64,000 nucleotides of DNA from Hygrophila difformis (GCA_030278955.1 JAOANR010000015.1:15299917-15363916), one strand, 5' to 3'. Shown: positions 22,963-36,100, counted from the stretch's first letter. Notes: generated by a model not told the origin, from the sequence alone. A program made the numbers and translations.

Positions 22963-23106
22963 TAAATTGATGTGCTAGTAGATTTGGAGGGTAGAAATTT
23001 CTTCCACAACAATTTTTTTCGTTCATAGTAGCTTGAATTTGAGATATTGCTTATTAAGCAATTACAAGACTAAAACCACTCATTCTAATTATTGTTGTTA
23101 TTGGTA

Positions 23107-23108
<2 letters not shown>

Positions 23109-23140
<32 letters not shown>
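23109..23140. repeat. (AT)n microsatellite
   Basis: About 16 uninterrupted AT units. Confidence 0.9.
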
Positions 23141-23143
<3 letters not shown>

Positions 23144-24031
23144 TTATTATACCCCCTTCTTCTTTTTGGATTTACAACATTAGTGTTTTGCGCACTATTC
23201 AAATTTAACTTTATCTCAAAATTTTATCATAGTTATAGAAGAAAAAATATAGTCAATTAAAATATTAATTGTTATATATTCAACTAAATTTGTAGTTTTA
23301 TAATATCAACTTTCTCTGTTCTTAACAGCAGGTGACATGAACAGGACTAACTGGGGCATTGGTCATGGCCTAAAAGATATCTTAGAAGAAAAAATATAAT
23401 TAAGTAAAATATTGTTATAAATTCGACTAAACTTGTAGTTTTATGATATCAGCTTTCTACAATTTTTAATTGTATATAATTTAAGTTATTAATCATTGAA
23501 AATAAATAACGGCATGCATATAGGGCAAATCCAAAACAAATGAAGGGTGTATATATCAATATATGTGTGTAAGTAATTAACGTCAGTGAATCACTAAAAA
23601 AAAAAAAATATATCATAGCCCTCTCCGTCGAAGTAAAGCTAGAAACTCTAAGGTCAAAGGGAAATTTTAAATGATTTTTTGTTCCAAAATAATAAACTTG
23701 AAGGTTTGGGAGTTCCCCATTAGATCAAGCGTCATCACCTTGAATAATGCTTTTTTTTTGCAATAAAAAAAAAAAAAACTTGCTTTTTTTTTTTGGGGGA
23801 AAGTAAAAAAAAAAAAACTTTGCTTTTGAATAATGCTTTTGAAAAATGATTTTGGTTTTATTTTTAATATTTGTAACTAATAATGAGATGTGAGACGAAA
23901 TCATGATAAAACATGGAGTATTTATTCTTTATCAGCTATATCCATGCATATGGTACCAAGACCACATGGCATGTCGCTAACAAGACCACATGGCATGGGG
24001 TCGTGTCATGTCGTCTTAATAAACGTTGCTG

Positions 24032-24145
<114 letters not shown>

Positions 24146-24569
24146 TCGTTAAACAATGGCAGTCGTCGTTATAAGCAGGATCAATGTAAGCCGTATACCA
24201 AGTGGAAAATAATATCAACTTTCAACTCAATCATCTTTTCCTCAAGACCTCCAACACGACAAATGTTGGTGAAATCTAGTTATCATTTCACATAATGAAT
24301 GGACATTCGAAGTTGTAATTTCAATTTCATTAAATCATTAAAATCTTCTTAATACAACTTAGCAAGACGAAATATATGTTCAAAATCAAAATTAGCAAAT
24401 GAATTGCTAGGACGAAGGCACGTGATGTACATAATAGGCAAGTTTGGAATACTGTATTGTATTATGATGTATTGTAATATTATTTCATGCGGGTGTATTG
24501 TATTAAATTAATATTATACATAGTGTTGGGTGTTTATGTTGTATATATTACATCATCATGTATTATATT

Positions 24570-25181
24570 TAGGGGTGGGTCGGTACGGTATACCGAAAAA
24601 ATTTCGCCGTACCTATACCCTACCGAACTTTACGGTATGGAAATTTTCGTAACGTTTCCGTACCGGATCGGTATACCGAAATTTTCGGTATGAAATATTT
24701 TCATACCGTATCCATACCGACATTTCGGTATGTTCGGGATATACCGGTATACCGAACCTTCGGTACATACCGGCATACCGGTATCACGGTATATACCGAC
24801 ATACCGAACATTCGCTATATACCAACATACCGGTATTGCGGTATATACCGACATACCGAACATTCTCTATATACCAGCATATCGGTATTGCGGTATATAC
24901 CGGTATCACGGTATATATCGACATACCGAAGAATCGGTACATACCGACATACCGATACCGCGGTATATACCGAAGTTCGGTACGGTAACGGTATATCGTG
25001 GTATCAAAAAATTTATACCGTTACCGTACCGAAATCTTACGGTACGGTATCCGGTATCATACCGTACCGAAAATCATACCGTACCGAAAATTACGGTACA
25101 CCGAAAATTTCGGTATTCACGGTATTTTTTCGGTACGATATGTGCGGTATGCGGTATATTCGGTATTTTTCCCCAGCTCTA
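24570..25181. mobile_element. hAT-type MITE filled with GGTATACCG palindromes
   Basis: Termini TAGGGGTGGG and (reverse complement of the right end) TAGAGCTGGG match at 8 of 10 bases and fit hAT TIRs. They are flanked by a perfect 8-bp TSD, ATTATATT (24562-24569 and 25182-25189). Nearly all of the 612-bp interior is built from CGGTATACCG, GACATACCGAA, TTCGGTA and related words in both orientations. Confidence 0.8.
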
Positions 25182-25189
25182 ATTATATT

Positions 25190-26201
25190 TTAAATAACTA
25201 AATAAAAATAAAATTTTCTAATTTATTAATAAATAATATATTTAAAATAAAATTATTTTGAAATAACTAAATTAAATAATTAATATATTTATAAGTAATT
25301 TATTGAAAATAATAATTAAATAATTAATTAAAACAATTAATATATTAATAAATAATATATAAAATATAATATTAATATAATATCATAATATTTAATAGTT
25401 ATGAGCTGCATAAGGAAAAAAGAAAAAGAAAAATAAACATAAACAAAAAAATAATATACCATAAACCCACCCTCCCAACCTCTCTTAAAAATCACCAAAG
25501 ATAGAATAACATTATTTTAGTACATAATATTAAAACTATACACCCTAATAGTACATCCTAATAAACCATACCAAACGTACCCAATAAGCTTCGTATTTGT
25601 CTCAGAAAATCAAGAGTCCATTTCGTTAAAAATACCATCAACAACAACTACTACTGCGGCTATTTCTGTTACTGCTACTACTATTGCTACTGTTGCTGCT
25701 GCTGCTACTACTACTGCTGCTGCTACTACTACTACTGTTGCTGCGCTACTACTACTATTCTACTACTATGGTATGGTAAGGGTTGAAACGACCCATATTC
25801 ATAAGTTACATACCTACCGCATTTTTCGGCCAGGAATTTATTTTTTTCTTGTACTATATGCTGCTGCTACTACTGCCAATAGTAATAATAATAATAACAG
25901 AGCAATCAATTCACAATAATAAAGTAATTATTTAATATTTTTTAATGTGTTATGTGAAAAAAGTCCACTTACAAATGAAATTTAGTAAATTACAGATAAA
26001 TATTTTGTACTATCTCTAAAATTTACTTCCCATTTTTTTTATTGTATTTACGTAATAATTACTATTTATTAATTAGTTTTTGTTATATTCAAGCAAAAAA
26101 AAAAAAAAATTTTTTGTTATATTCGTCTAATCATATAAATTTAGAATATGAATTTTTATAATTTTTAGATTTATATAATTTGAATATTAAGAGTTAAAAT
26201 G
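25190..26201. other. Intergenic, AT-rich
   Basis: No gene seen. A (CTA/CTG)n trinucleotide tract lies at about 25645-25770, with smaller CTG/AAT runs to about 25900. Confidence 0.6.
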
Positions 26202-26203
26202 TA

Positions 26204-26508
26204 CTTCCTCCATTTTTAAATGATTGTTACAAACCAAATTATACTACTATTTACGGGAATGTTTTGACTTCAATTTTTATTAGAGTTATACAAGTTAAAA
26301 TATAATCAAGTGAGATCTTGTTAGATTCTCTCGTCTTGTAATTTTTAAATATCGAACTTGTAGAATTTTTCTTTCTACCGAACTTGAGTTATTAATCATT
26401 TAAAATATGCATGGGACTGCGCATACTGTGGACAAAAATATGAAAATAGAGGAAGTATGTTGGAGTATGTGAAAATATGGAGCGTAATCCTAAAAAGAAT
26501 GGAGGAAG
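26204..26508. mobile_element. Diverged Stowaway-type MITE
   Basis: Left CTTCCTCCATTTTTA and right TAAAAAGAATGGAGGAAG with flanking TA; the inner GATCTTGTTAGATTCTCTCG motif is shared with the other family members. It ends about 350 bp upstream of the acyltransferase start codon. Confidence 0.7.
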
Positions 26509-26803
26509 TACGGAGTATATATCTCTATTTTTTTTTTAAAAAAGTAATGATAAAATAATAATGATAAAGTTTAAATTGTAGGGTCAGAGTTACAGAAAAG
26601 TAGCATATTTTCCTATACCTAAAATTCGCACAGTTATTATAGAATAAGAATTTCATGATAGCTTATGCTGACCAATGTCGAATTTCCACATGCATATGGA
26701 TCACAGATCACCTCGTTTATCGCCACGTCATTCTATGACTTATCTGAAACTACAATTAATTACTAGGCGGTCGAATTTAACAAGCTAAGGTAAACACTTT
26801 CTC

Positions 26804-26811
26804 TATATATA
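26804..26811 (+). promoter_or_regulatory. TATA box of the BAHD gene
   Basis: TATATATA lies 50-57 bp upstream of the ATG at 26861, a normal distance for a short 5' leader. The preceding 300 bp hold no other gene. Confidence 0.6.
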
Positions 26812-26860
26812 TGAAAATCCTTTCTACTCGCCAATTCGTCATCACCAAACTAAATCCGCC

Positions 26861-28279
26861 ATGGCCACCATCCTCGAGCACTCCGAAATCTCCCCGCCGT
26901 CCTCCGCCGTGTCGGACCTCTCCATCCCCCTCCTATTCTTCGACATGCTCTGGTACGACCAGCCCGTCAGCCAATGCGTCCTCTTTTACGAAGCCGACTT
27001 TTCAAAACCCCAATTCCTCGCCGACATACTACCCTCCCTCAAGCACTCCCTTTCCCTAACCCTAGCTCACTTCCTCCCCCTCGCCGGAAACATCGTCCAT
27101 CCCCGGACCACCGGCGCTGGGCCCTCCGTCCAGTTCCGTCCCGGCAAGGATTCCGTTTCCTTCACCGTCTGTGAGTCCAATTCGGATAATTTCACTCATC
27201 TGACGGGGAACCACCCCAGGGAATGCGCTGATTTCTACGAATTCGTCCCGCCATCGCCCCTGCCGGATCACTCGCCGGAGTCCGTTGAGGTCCCTGTTTT
27301 GGCCCTTAAGGTGACGCTCTTCCCCGGTCGCGGCGTCGCCTTCGGTATCGCCGCCTGCCACGTTTTCGTCGATGCGAGCACGATCGTTTCCTTCTTCCGC
27401 GCCTGGTCGTTCATCAACAGCAAAATATCTCAGCAAATTGACGACGTGAAAATGAAGCAGCTTCTCCAGGAGAATGGTCTTTTCCCATTCTTCGATAGGA
27501 CCGCCTTTGTTGACATCAATGGCCTGGACTCCACATACTGGAATCTAATCGCCGCCAGGCCGGATTCCCTTCCAATTCTTCCATGGAAACCGCCGGGAGA
27601 AAAAGTCCGGTCCACTTTCGTCCTGAAGAAAGAAGAGATTCAAAAACTGAAGGATTTTGTGAAGCAGAAAGTTACTACCGACACTGAAATCAATTATTTG
27701 TCCTCCTTCAGCGTCGTCTGCGCGCTCGTATGGTCCTGCTTGGCGGAATCCGACGGCGGCGGGGTCCCGGACGACGAGCCGGATTACTTCAGCTACGTGG
27801 CGGATTGCCGAGGAAGAGTAGCGATGGATCCGCCGCTGCCGCGAAACTACTTAGGCAATTGCTGCGCAAATTTCACGATTTTTTTGAAGAATGGGGAGCT
27901 GAAGGGGGACGAGGGTTTTGTGAGGGCAGCAGTGTTCATCAGCGAGGCGATCGGGAAGACGGTGCACAGCGAGAAGGGGATCCTGCACGGGGCGGAAGGG
28001 TGGCTGCCGGAGCTGTGGAATGAGGGCGGAAAACGGCTGTTCTGGGTGGCGGGGTCGCCGAGGTTCGATTTCTACGAAGCGGATTTCGGGTGGGGGAGGG
28101 CGAGTAAGGTGGAGGCGTTGTTTACGGACAGTTCGACGTCGATATCGCTGTGGAAGTCGAGATGGGTTGAAGGCGGGCTGGAGATCGGGCTGTCGAAGCC
28201 CAAAGCGGAAATGGAAGCATTCATCACTGTCATGAAGAAATTTCTTTACGATATACACCACAATTCGGATTCCTACTAA
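26861..28279 (+). CDS. BAHD acyltransferase (anthocyanin/flavonoid glucoside acyltransferase-like)
   Basis: An intact intronless gene of 472 residues, the usual length for the family. BAHD enzymes move an acyl group from an acyl-CoA to an alcohol or amine in the cytosol. The catalytic HxxxD motif is HVFVD at 167-171, the structural DFGWG motif is at 408-412, and NYLGNC (329-334) corresponds to the YFGNC motif of the anthocyanin/flavonoid acyltransferase clade. The likely acceptor is therefore a phenolic or flavonoid glycoside and the donor malonyl-CoA or a hydroxycinnamoyl-CoA; the exact substrates cannot be read from sequence. The start lies in a strong context (CCGCCATGG) with no upstream in-frame ATG of note. 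Codon third positions are rich in G and C, unlike the AT-rich surroundings. An AATAAA at 28449-28454 could serve as polyadenylation signal. No transit or signal peptide is evident. Confidence 0.93.
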   Translation: MATILEHSEISPPSSAVSDLSIPLLFFDMLWYDQPVSQCVLFYEADFSKPQFLADILPSLKHSLSLTLAHFLPLAGNIVHPRTTGAGPSVQFRPGKDSVSFTVCESNSDNFTHLTGNHPRECADFYEFVPPSPLPDHSPESVEVPVLALKVTLFPGRGVAFGIAACHVFVDASTIVSFFRAWSFINSKISQQIDDVKMKQLLQENGLFPFFDRTAFVDINGLDSTYWNLIAARPDSLPILPWKPPGEKVRSTFVLKKEEIQKLKDFVKQKVTTDTEINYLSSFSVVCALVWSCLAESDGGGVPDDEPDYFSYVADCRGRVAMDPPLPRNYLGNCCANFTIFLKNGELKGDEGFVRAAVFISEAIGKTVHSEKGILHGAEGWLPELWNEGGKRLFWVAGSPRFDFYEADFGWGRASKVEALFTDSSTSISLWKSRWVEGGLEIGLSKPKAEMEAFITVMKKFLYDIHHNSDSY

Positions 28280-28560
28280 TTCAGAGATGGAATTGGTGCC
28301 TTAGCAGCCTGCATGCGTTTATTGACGGGACATAAATCACAAAAAGATAAATTATGTACTCCATTATTATGCTAGTACTCATTATTCTGGTTTATCGGAA
28401 TGCGTGTAATTTTGTTTCAACGTGTTTTTTTTTTTTTTTTTTTTTTAAAATAAACTCTGAATGACCATTGTGTTTTGATTGAGAAATCTTTTTACTATTT
28501 TTAGAGCATTGGAAGATTAATTCAAAATGTTAGACTAATACAAGGAAGATATCTATTTCT

Positions 28561-29687
28561 CGAAATAGTTCCCATACTGGGCAGTACATACTGCATTTAA
28601 TTATAGTCATTGGATCATTATTTATATTAGATCAATGGTTTAGATACAATAAGGATAATTATGTAATTTTATTAAAATACTAATACCTTATTATTTTATT
28701 GTAAGTTGTATCTGATGTTATTTTCAACTTTATTAGTAATGATACAATAATGGTTTAGATACAATAAGGATAATTATGTAATTTTATAAAATAATACCTT
28801 ATTATTTTATTGTAAGTTGTATATGATGTTATTTTCAACTTTATTAGTAATGATGACAATAATGGCATCAGTTAATCATCAAGACGATAAAAAGCTATTG
28901 GAGAATGAAACGGTGACTTTTTCCATTCAAATACAATATTGTGTATATATATATTAGCAAAGGAATTGTATTTGTGTTTATAGATATAACATTTTGTCTT
29001 CCTCAATCAAATATTATGTATTGTATTAATAACCATGATCTCTTCTCTCTTATATTGGTAACATTCTGTTATGACTTTATTAACATTATATTTTCATTTG
29101 TTTAACATTCTGTTTTCATTTGCTTAACATTATGTTTCACTAACATTCTGTTTTCATTTGTTTAACATTCTGTTCTAATTTCATCAACATTCTGTTCTCA
29201 TTTGCTTAACATTCTGTTACAATTTCATTAACATTTTATTTTCATTTGTTTAACATTCTATTTTAACTTACATAACATTCTGTTTCGAATTACATAAAAT
29301 TCTACTATGAATTACTTAACATTCTATTTTCGCTTGTATATACTTATGTTCAAAATTACTACATTATGTTATACATTATTTACCATTCTGTTTTACCTTA
29401 AATATTATTCTGTTTCGACTTTACTAAAACTATGTTTTGCAACATGTTTATTGTGTTTCGACTTTCAAAAAAAAAATTGCGTATTTAGAAACAAGATCAT
29501 TATGGTTCATGATTCGGTTCTAATTTTATATTATTTATATTTCATATTATTTAAATTCATGTTAATAAGGAAAAGACACAAATATCCCTGTAATGAATAT
29601 AAACCATTTGATCAATATTGAATCTAATGGCTGAAAGTGAGCCCAGTATATGCTGGGAAAAGTGGCCCCAGCATAGGAACCACATCG
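28561..29687. mobile_element. Mutator-type non-autonomous element (1127 bp)
   Basis: Flanked by a perfect 10-bp direct repeat, ATCTATTTCT (28551-28560 and 29688-29697). The termini CGAAATAGTTCCCATACTGGG and the reverse complement of the right end agree at 16 of 21 bases. A TSD of this length fits Mutator-like elements. The interior has a tandem duplication of about 114 bp (units start near 28635 and 28749) and an AACATTCTGTT minisatellite (29060-29440). No transposase remains. Confidence 0.75.
29060..29440. repeat. AACATTCTGTTTTCATTTG minisatellite
   Basis: About 13 degenerate tandem copies of a 24-30 bp unit built around TTAACATTCTGTT plus a T-rich spacer. Confidence 0.85.
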
Positions 29688-29764
29688 ATCTATTTCTTTC
29701 GTATTAATTTTTACTAGATCCATAAAATAAATAAACAGTTCGAGAACAAAATTCGATTCCATTC

Positions 29765-30255
29765 GTGGTCGTTCGTTAAGTGTTCGTTTATAAAGCTTAA
29801 CGAGCCGAGCTCGAACACGAACACGAGCTCGTTTGCTTAATGAACGAACACGAGCTTGTTTGCGAACAGTTCGAAAGTGTTCGTATATGTTCGTTAACGG
29901 GGTAATTTTGTAATTTTATATATTCGTATTTGTTTGTTTGATAATTTCAATATTGTGGAGAAAAAATATCTAGCCCTTGATTGGATAAATGATTTCTAAT
30001 TTTTTGGTAAATTTTTAATTGAGCCGAACGAGCTCAAACGAGCCGAGCTGAACAAAAGAGTAAGTTGGCTCGTTTTGAACTAAACGAGCCGAGCCGAACA
30101 CGAGCTCGAGCTTACGAACTTTTTCACGAGCCGAGCTCGAACACGATTTTAAGCTCGACTTCCTTAACGAACGAACACGAGCCGAGCTCGAATGCTTAAC
30201 GAGCCGAGCTCAAACACCCAAAGCTCGGCTCGGTTCGGCTCGTTTACAGCTCTAA
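29765..30255. repeat. CGAGCTCG / GAGCCGAGCTCG palindrome array
   Basis: Dense copies of ACGAGCCGAGCTCGAACACG and its complement in both orientations. The right end GGCTCGTTTACAGCTCTAA resembles a hAT terminus (reverse complement TTAGAGCTGTAAACGAGCC). No matching left TIR or TSD was found, so it may be a truncated hAT-type element. Confidence 0.6.
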
Positions 30256-30611
30256 TTTTAACTTGTATAACTATGATAAAACTATAAGTGAAAGAGTGTG
30301 TGAATAGTGTCCAAAATCTCAATGTGGCAAATAAAAAGAAACAGAGAAAATATAAATTTCTAATGGTTAATAACTTAAATTCTGTACGATACAAAATTAT
30401 AAAAATTGATATTCTAAAACGATAAAATTAAATGAATCTAACAAGATTTCACATAACTATAATTTTTTTGGTATAAATATAATAAAAATTTGAGTAAAAA
30501 TTAAATAGTAAATAATATCAAAAAATCAAATGTAACAATTAAAACACGGAGTAAGTATAAATTTTGACACTGACTAGTTTTCACTTGAAAATATTTAAAA
30601 TAAAAGAGATA

Positions 30612-30870
30612 CTCCCTCTGTCCCATTTAAGATGTTTTGTTTCATTTCTGCACACAATCCAATGCACATTTTTAATCGTTAATATCTCAAAATATATACA
30701 ACAAAAAATTATGTAAAATATATACTATAAAACTACATGATTATACGATTCTAACAAGATCTAACTCGACTATTTTTTTCAAACATATACTTGGAATAAT
30801 ATTGAGTCAAAGTTAAACAATAAACAGTACCAAAAAGTCAAACCAGACATCTTGCCTGGGACGGAGGGAG
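30612..30870. mobile_element. Stowaway-type MITE (259 bp)
   Basis: CTCCCTCTGTCCCATTTAAG at the left, CTGGGACGGAGGGAG at the right, TA on both sides, with the conserved inner motif ATTCTAACAAGATCTAACTC. Confidence 0.85.
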
Positions 30871-30872
30871 TA

Positions 30873-33172
30873 CTATATTTAGCAGCGTGCCCTTCGATTT
30901 TTAGGATATGTGCTAAGGCTCTTTATTGGATAATAATGATCGAATCCAAAACCATTCATACGATTAGTATATTGATTCAGCTCAATGCTGAATTGCTACT
31001 TGTACATTGTTTATGTGCTGGTGTAATTGTGTAGGTAATATTACCATACATTGAAAGATTTGATTGAATAATCCTAATAAAGGAGGGCAATCTGTCATAA
31101 TTAATTCTTCCTGGTATTATGGGCGTAATGCTTAATTATAGGAAACCTACCACCGCTGCCTTCTTCGCCTTACTTGCCATCCTCTCCTCTCCGACCCCTC
31201 TCCCCCAACACCCACTTCTAATCCCTCGTCCATGACTTCTAGTCCCTCGTCAATGATTACAGCACTGCCGAATTCCTTATCGATCTCCTTGGTTACTTGA
31301 TTTTTTCACCCCCTCCGACCTCCTCTTCATACGCCCATCATCTCGCCACCCTCTCTGTCTTCCTCACCTTCCTCTTCATCGTTTTCCATAGTGCTTTCTC
31401 CATTCTCATCCTCTTGATTCTCGCCGAGGTCACAAGTGTTTTCCAGAATCTATGAACCCTCGCCGCCTCCAGTAGATCCGGTTCCAATTTTGCCGCCCCC
31501 CTTCATTCTTTTTTATCTCCTCCCTTTTATGCATTTTACACTCTGGTATGTGGATTCATGGGGCCTTATTTTGTCTGCCGAATGCTCTCATTTTATCTTA
31601 TTGTGGCTGCCTCACGCCGTCATACCCAAAGATTGGGTACTCCATTTACAATATAGGATGGAGGCGGTGGTGTCTTGTTTGGATACCCACTGTTGTGGTT
31701 ACCCCCGCTAGGGTGATTGAGGGGGTGGGTTTTTTGGGGGTCAGTCCATTGGTTACGGTGGTAGTGTTGGTCTTAAATAGAACTTCTTTCTTTATTTGTT
31801 TATTTATCTATATAAGTTGACAGATAAACCTCATTTAATCTAATGATGTTGCTAGCAGTTTTAGTAAGGTGTTGCTTGTCTATTGTGCTTTTTATACTGT
31901 TATTATGTGCTAGTTTTATTACTTAAACGTGCTGATACATATTGTGATGTTTTGATAATAAGTAGGTGCTAGTTGTGGAATTAAGACGTCACAGGGAACA
32001 AGATCATATGGGATATATATAATGGAAATGTGATTAGATTTTCTCTATGCTATGTGTATTTTGATTACATACTAAGCTAGTCGTCAACTGGAGTTGTGCT
32101 GTTAAATTTGTGATTAAGTGCTAATCGCAGTGTGGAGATGTGATGCTATACTTTGTGCAATTTTCATTTTTAATATGTGCTACGTGTAGTGAGAAACGTG
32201 ATGATGTAAACATGTCATTGGGAATGAAATAATATATGTTATGTCACGTAGTTGTTGTTCTGTTTGTTATTTTAATTTTTAATTTAGTTCCATCATAAAT
32301 ATTAGATGAGATGTGTTGTTATGTCATGTAATTAACATGTGTTTTTTTTATGTCACTTATTCCAATTTAATTCGGGAAATTTGTGATATATACAATCACA
32401 CAATTGTGCTTACATAGCAATCTGACAGTGGTCGAGGCAATGGGCTCGTAGTTTACCGCGATGGTCGTGCTAGATCATAGCAACTTACGTTTCGACAACT
32501 TGAGGGTGTTGGCTGGCATTTTTGATCCGCCTTCCAACACCCATGATGTGTTTTCTATTGCTGGTGTTAGTCCTGATTCGGGAGGGGAGACTACTGGTGA
32601 CCGGTGTGGACCTGCGTGGGAAAAGAAAAATGGGCATGCACGCCAAGATGCTTTAAAGACAGTCAAGGTGGATCCGAAGTATGTGCCTCGGGATATCCTT
32701 CATTTCATGCTAATGATTCTTTTTGCTATTACTTTATATTATTTATGGATATACCCCATCATACTTTGTTTATGTTTATGTGATGTTTTCTCATGGTTTC
32801 TGTGTTGGTAGATGCCGTATTTTTTTAGTATTGAATGTTGGGGAACACTGTAGGGATGTGGGCATGGTGTTTGTGTAATTATGACCCCTTGTAAAACACT
32901 ATATGTATGTGGACATGATGTGGACATGCCATAGTTGTGCTTTTATTATGCAACGTGTGTGTTGTACCATACTGATGTTTGTGCTAGGGGAACTCAATGA
33001 AAAATTCATAAAAGCAATTATTTACAACGCAATTCTATATGAGATCATATGGAATTTTGGCAGGATAGTGAAAGGACTCAACAAAATACATACAACCATC
33101 ACTTATTTAAATTTTTGCCCTGCCATCTGCACTTCTTCATCTTCTCACCATTAATAAAATGCATATACCCAA
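30873..33172. other. Intergenic, no recognised gene
   Basis: A C/T-rich stretch at about 31150-31520 and an open frame at 32461-32811 (116 residues, plus) are the only notable parts. The ORF has no domain I recognise and lacks coding context. The rest is AT-rich. Confidence 0.4.
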
Positions 33173-36100
33173 TGAAACTTTTGACAATTTCCCCACGAGT
33201 ATTTTTAAGAAAATAGAATAATCCCGGTTTAATTTTATTTAATGAAACCAATTTATGAAGATGGAGTTGGGATTAGGGATATGTTTATAGGTTGTCACGT
33301 TTTTATTACTCGTGTTAAGAAACTGTGCCCCCGAAAGCGCACGGAGTCAAAAATTGCAGTATTTATAGTAAGACCGGATCGTTCACTGGAGGATGTGCGA
33401 TAGAAGCAGGGCCCACGTCGTTTTTATAAGATTTTCCACTCGGTTACTCGATTCAAGTTTTTGTTTTAGATTACCAACTACTTGACATAATTTAAACTAG
33501 ATTATGAAAGCAATTAAAGTTAAACTACAAAGAGGATTAAATTATATCTAAGAAAGCATTTAAATTTATTCTAAGAAAGCAATAAAAATTATTCTAAGAA
33601 AGCAATTAAAATTATTCTAAGAAAGCAGATTTAAAATGAGACAGAATGGACAGGAAGAAAATAATAAAAATTGGACAAGATTCAGATGCAACACATTAAA
33701 CTTCCATTTTTGTTACACAGATCTTTGTTTGGGATAATCCATCAGTTAGCTAACTCTCATGCTTTCTATACTATGTTCCCTTTAACAGACAGGTACTTAC
33801 AGTCAGAATTTACATGCTCTTAAGACAACAAAATCTAAGATACTACAAATTCATAACTCCCCTTGCAATGCCTTGCAAGGATATGTTAGTCGTCTGTGGT
33901 GGATAAGCAACACCCGACAAATCATTAGTTGACATGCCAAGTACTCCTATCACTCCCCCATGTCACGCCCAAAGTTCAAATCAAGTCCCGAACCAACCCA
34001 TAACTCTTAAACCTTATATACGGCGGCCAACCTCTAAGTCTTCCGAGTGTCCTCTACAAAAGCATTTAAAAGAAAGCGGCAAAGAAAGTTTTTAAAATCC
34101 TATCACTCGGAAGCTTCAAAAGCTATCTCATTCCGTTAGTATAAAAGAGCCCCTGGTCTTGGTGACCAGATGCAGATTAAGAACTCCCCAAATACCTGCA
34201 AACCTCAAGTGCTCACAAATATCTGGGTGGTTATGAGATACAAACTAAATGAAATAGACTAATAAATTAATCTATTCCGGATGTACTCACTCAGGACTCG
34301 AAACCAAGCTTTGGCAGAAGAGGATAGTAGTTGAAAGAATACTCAACCCTACCTGAGAAATTAACCAAGGCCTGCATGTTGTTCTTCTAGTATTATTTAT
34401 CACATCTTGTCTGAATCCAAGTGGACATTGATTTGATGCAATATTTAATACAAGATTTCCAACACACAACAATTTTGAGAAAACAATTGATATCTTCAAA
34501 CCATTCCCTACACAGGTACTAGACTCTCAATTAAAACACAGATCATTTCAGTCTAGATGAGACCTAATCGCTGACTCTGCTTCTAAATTCTCAAAATCAA
34601 CCCCCAGTAGAAGATGAATTAGTCATAACTGTGAAATTATCCCTTACTCAGATCCGGATTTTATAAAGTGATTTTTGTGGAAATTTATTATGCAATATCT
34701 GATTTAGATCAAGACTTCTATGTCCAAGGAGAAGGATCCCCAAAATAATATGACCACAATATCTACATAATAATATCATGCATACATGTATAAGAGAAGA
34801 TAAAATAAAACACCCCAAAATATATGGTGGGATTAGACATAATTTGATACACAAAGATGGATTAGCCTTGAGATAAGAAGAATTTGGCTAAAAAGAGTGC
34901 TAGAAATAACTTGGGTGATCTGGACTGCAAACATCTGCTATCCAGTTCTCAATTATTCCAGATGGTATGTTTCTTAGACAGAAAGGAATTCCAAGTGACG
35001 GTGACCGCCGTCATTCAGCTCAATTTTGTCTGTGAAAGGAAGAGAAACCCACATATTTTCTTGCCGTAATATTTCTCAAATAATGTTGGTCGACATCATT
35101 TAATAATACTACAACTTAAATTCAGGTTTTGAAATTAAGGTAAAGAAAATAAAACTTATCTAATTAGGAATTGGCTGAGTGGCTAATCGTTATCCCTGTG
35201 AAGGGACCTTTTTGCCGGAGCTTCCACCAATCTCTAGTCAGACCATGCAAAATAACGAGCAATAATTAATACACAGAAGACGAGCTAATTGTTATTCCTG
35301 TGAAGGGACCTTTTTGCCAACATTGATCTGTGATATTCCTTATTACTCATTCATACACACAATAAAAGGAAAAGATGAAATTTAAAGATGGTATTATGTG
35401 AGTGCTAATCACACAATAATTTTGACACTAATGGGTAAAATTAGATGTAATGGGCCTAAGCCCAATACACCCATGCAACTTACACAACTCAAGAAAATAA
35501 AATATTTTTAGAGTTTTAAAATAAAAGGAGATCAATGCGGTTTATTAAATTGGATGCGGTTTATCCCTTAAACCGCATTGAGTATGCATAAGAAATGAAG
35601 TATTTCCTTACCCATGATTAGTCATTATAAGGATGCGAAATAACACCATCTAATTCGGTTTGTCAAGTCGATGCGGTATAAACCGCATTGGACAACCCGA
35701 ATTGATGAGGTTATTCCCTTACTCAAATTTGGCTAAGGCATTTTCTCCAAAAGGTGAGGGTAATGCGGTTTACACATGCAATGCGGTTATTGGTATAAAC
35801 CGCATTGGGTTGAAAAGAAAAATAAACTAAGGCATGAAGTGTGTGGAATGCATACGATGCGGTTTCAAGAGGCAATGCGGTTAATGGGCAATGCGGTATA
35901 AACCGCATTGCGTAAACCGAATTGCAAGAAACCGCATTGAGGAAGAAAATAAACAACAAACACCATTTTTTTTTATTGTGATGCGGTCTTCATGGGCAAT
36001 GCGGTTTACCGCATTGCCTAAACCGCATTACATGAAAATTTTCTCTTAAGTTATATTTTTTTTTTATTACTCACAAGTATTCATGCGGTTTCTAAGTTGA

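Noticed and set aside
24487..25201. Tyr/Ile-rich ORFs on both strands
   Set aside because: Translation of the GGTATACCG palindromes inside the hAT-type MITE.
27062..28261. Antisense and alternative-frame ORFs within the acyltransferase
   Set aside because: Shadows produced by the GC-rich coding sequence.
32461..32811. 116-residue ORF on the plus strand
   Set aside because: No recognisable domain, no conserved neighbour, no clear splice or promoter context; kept only as a note.
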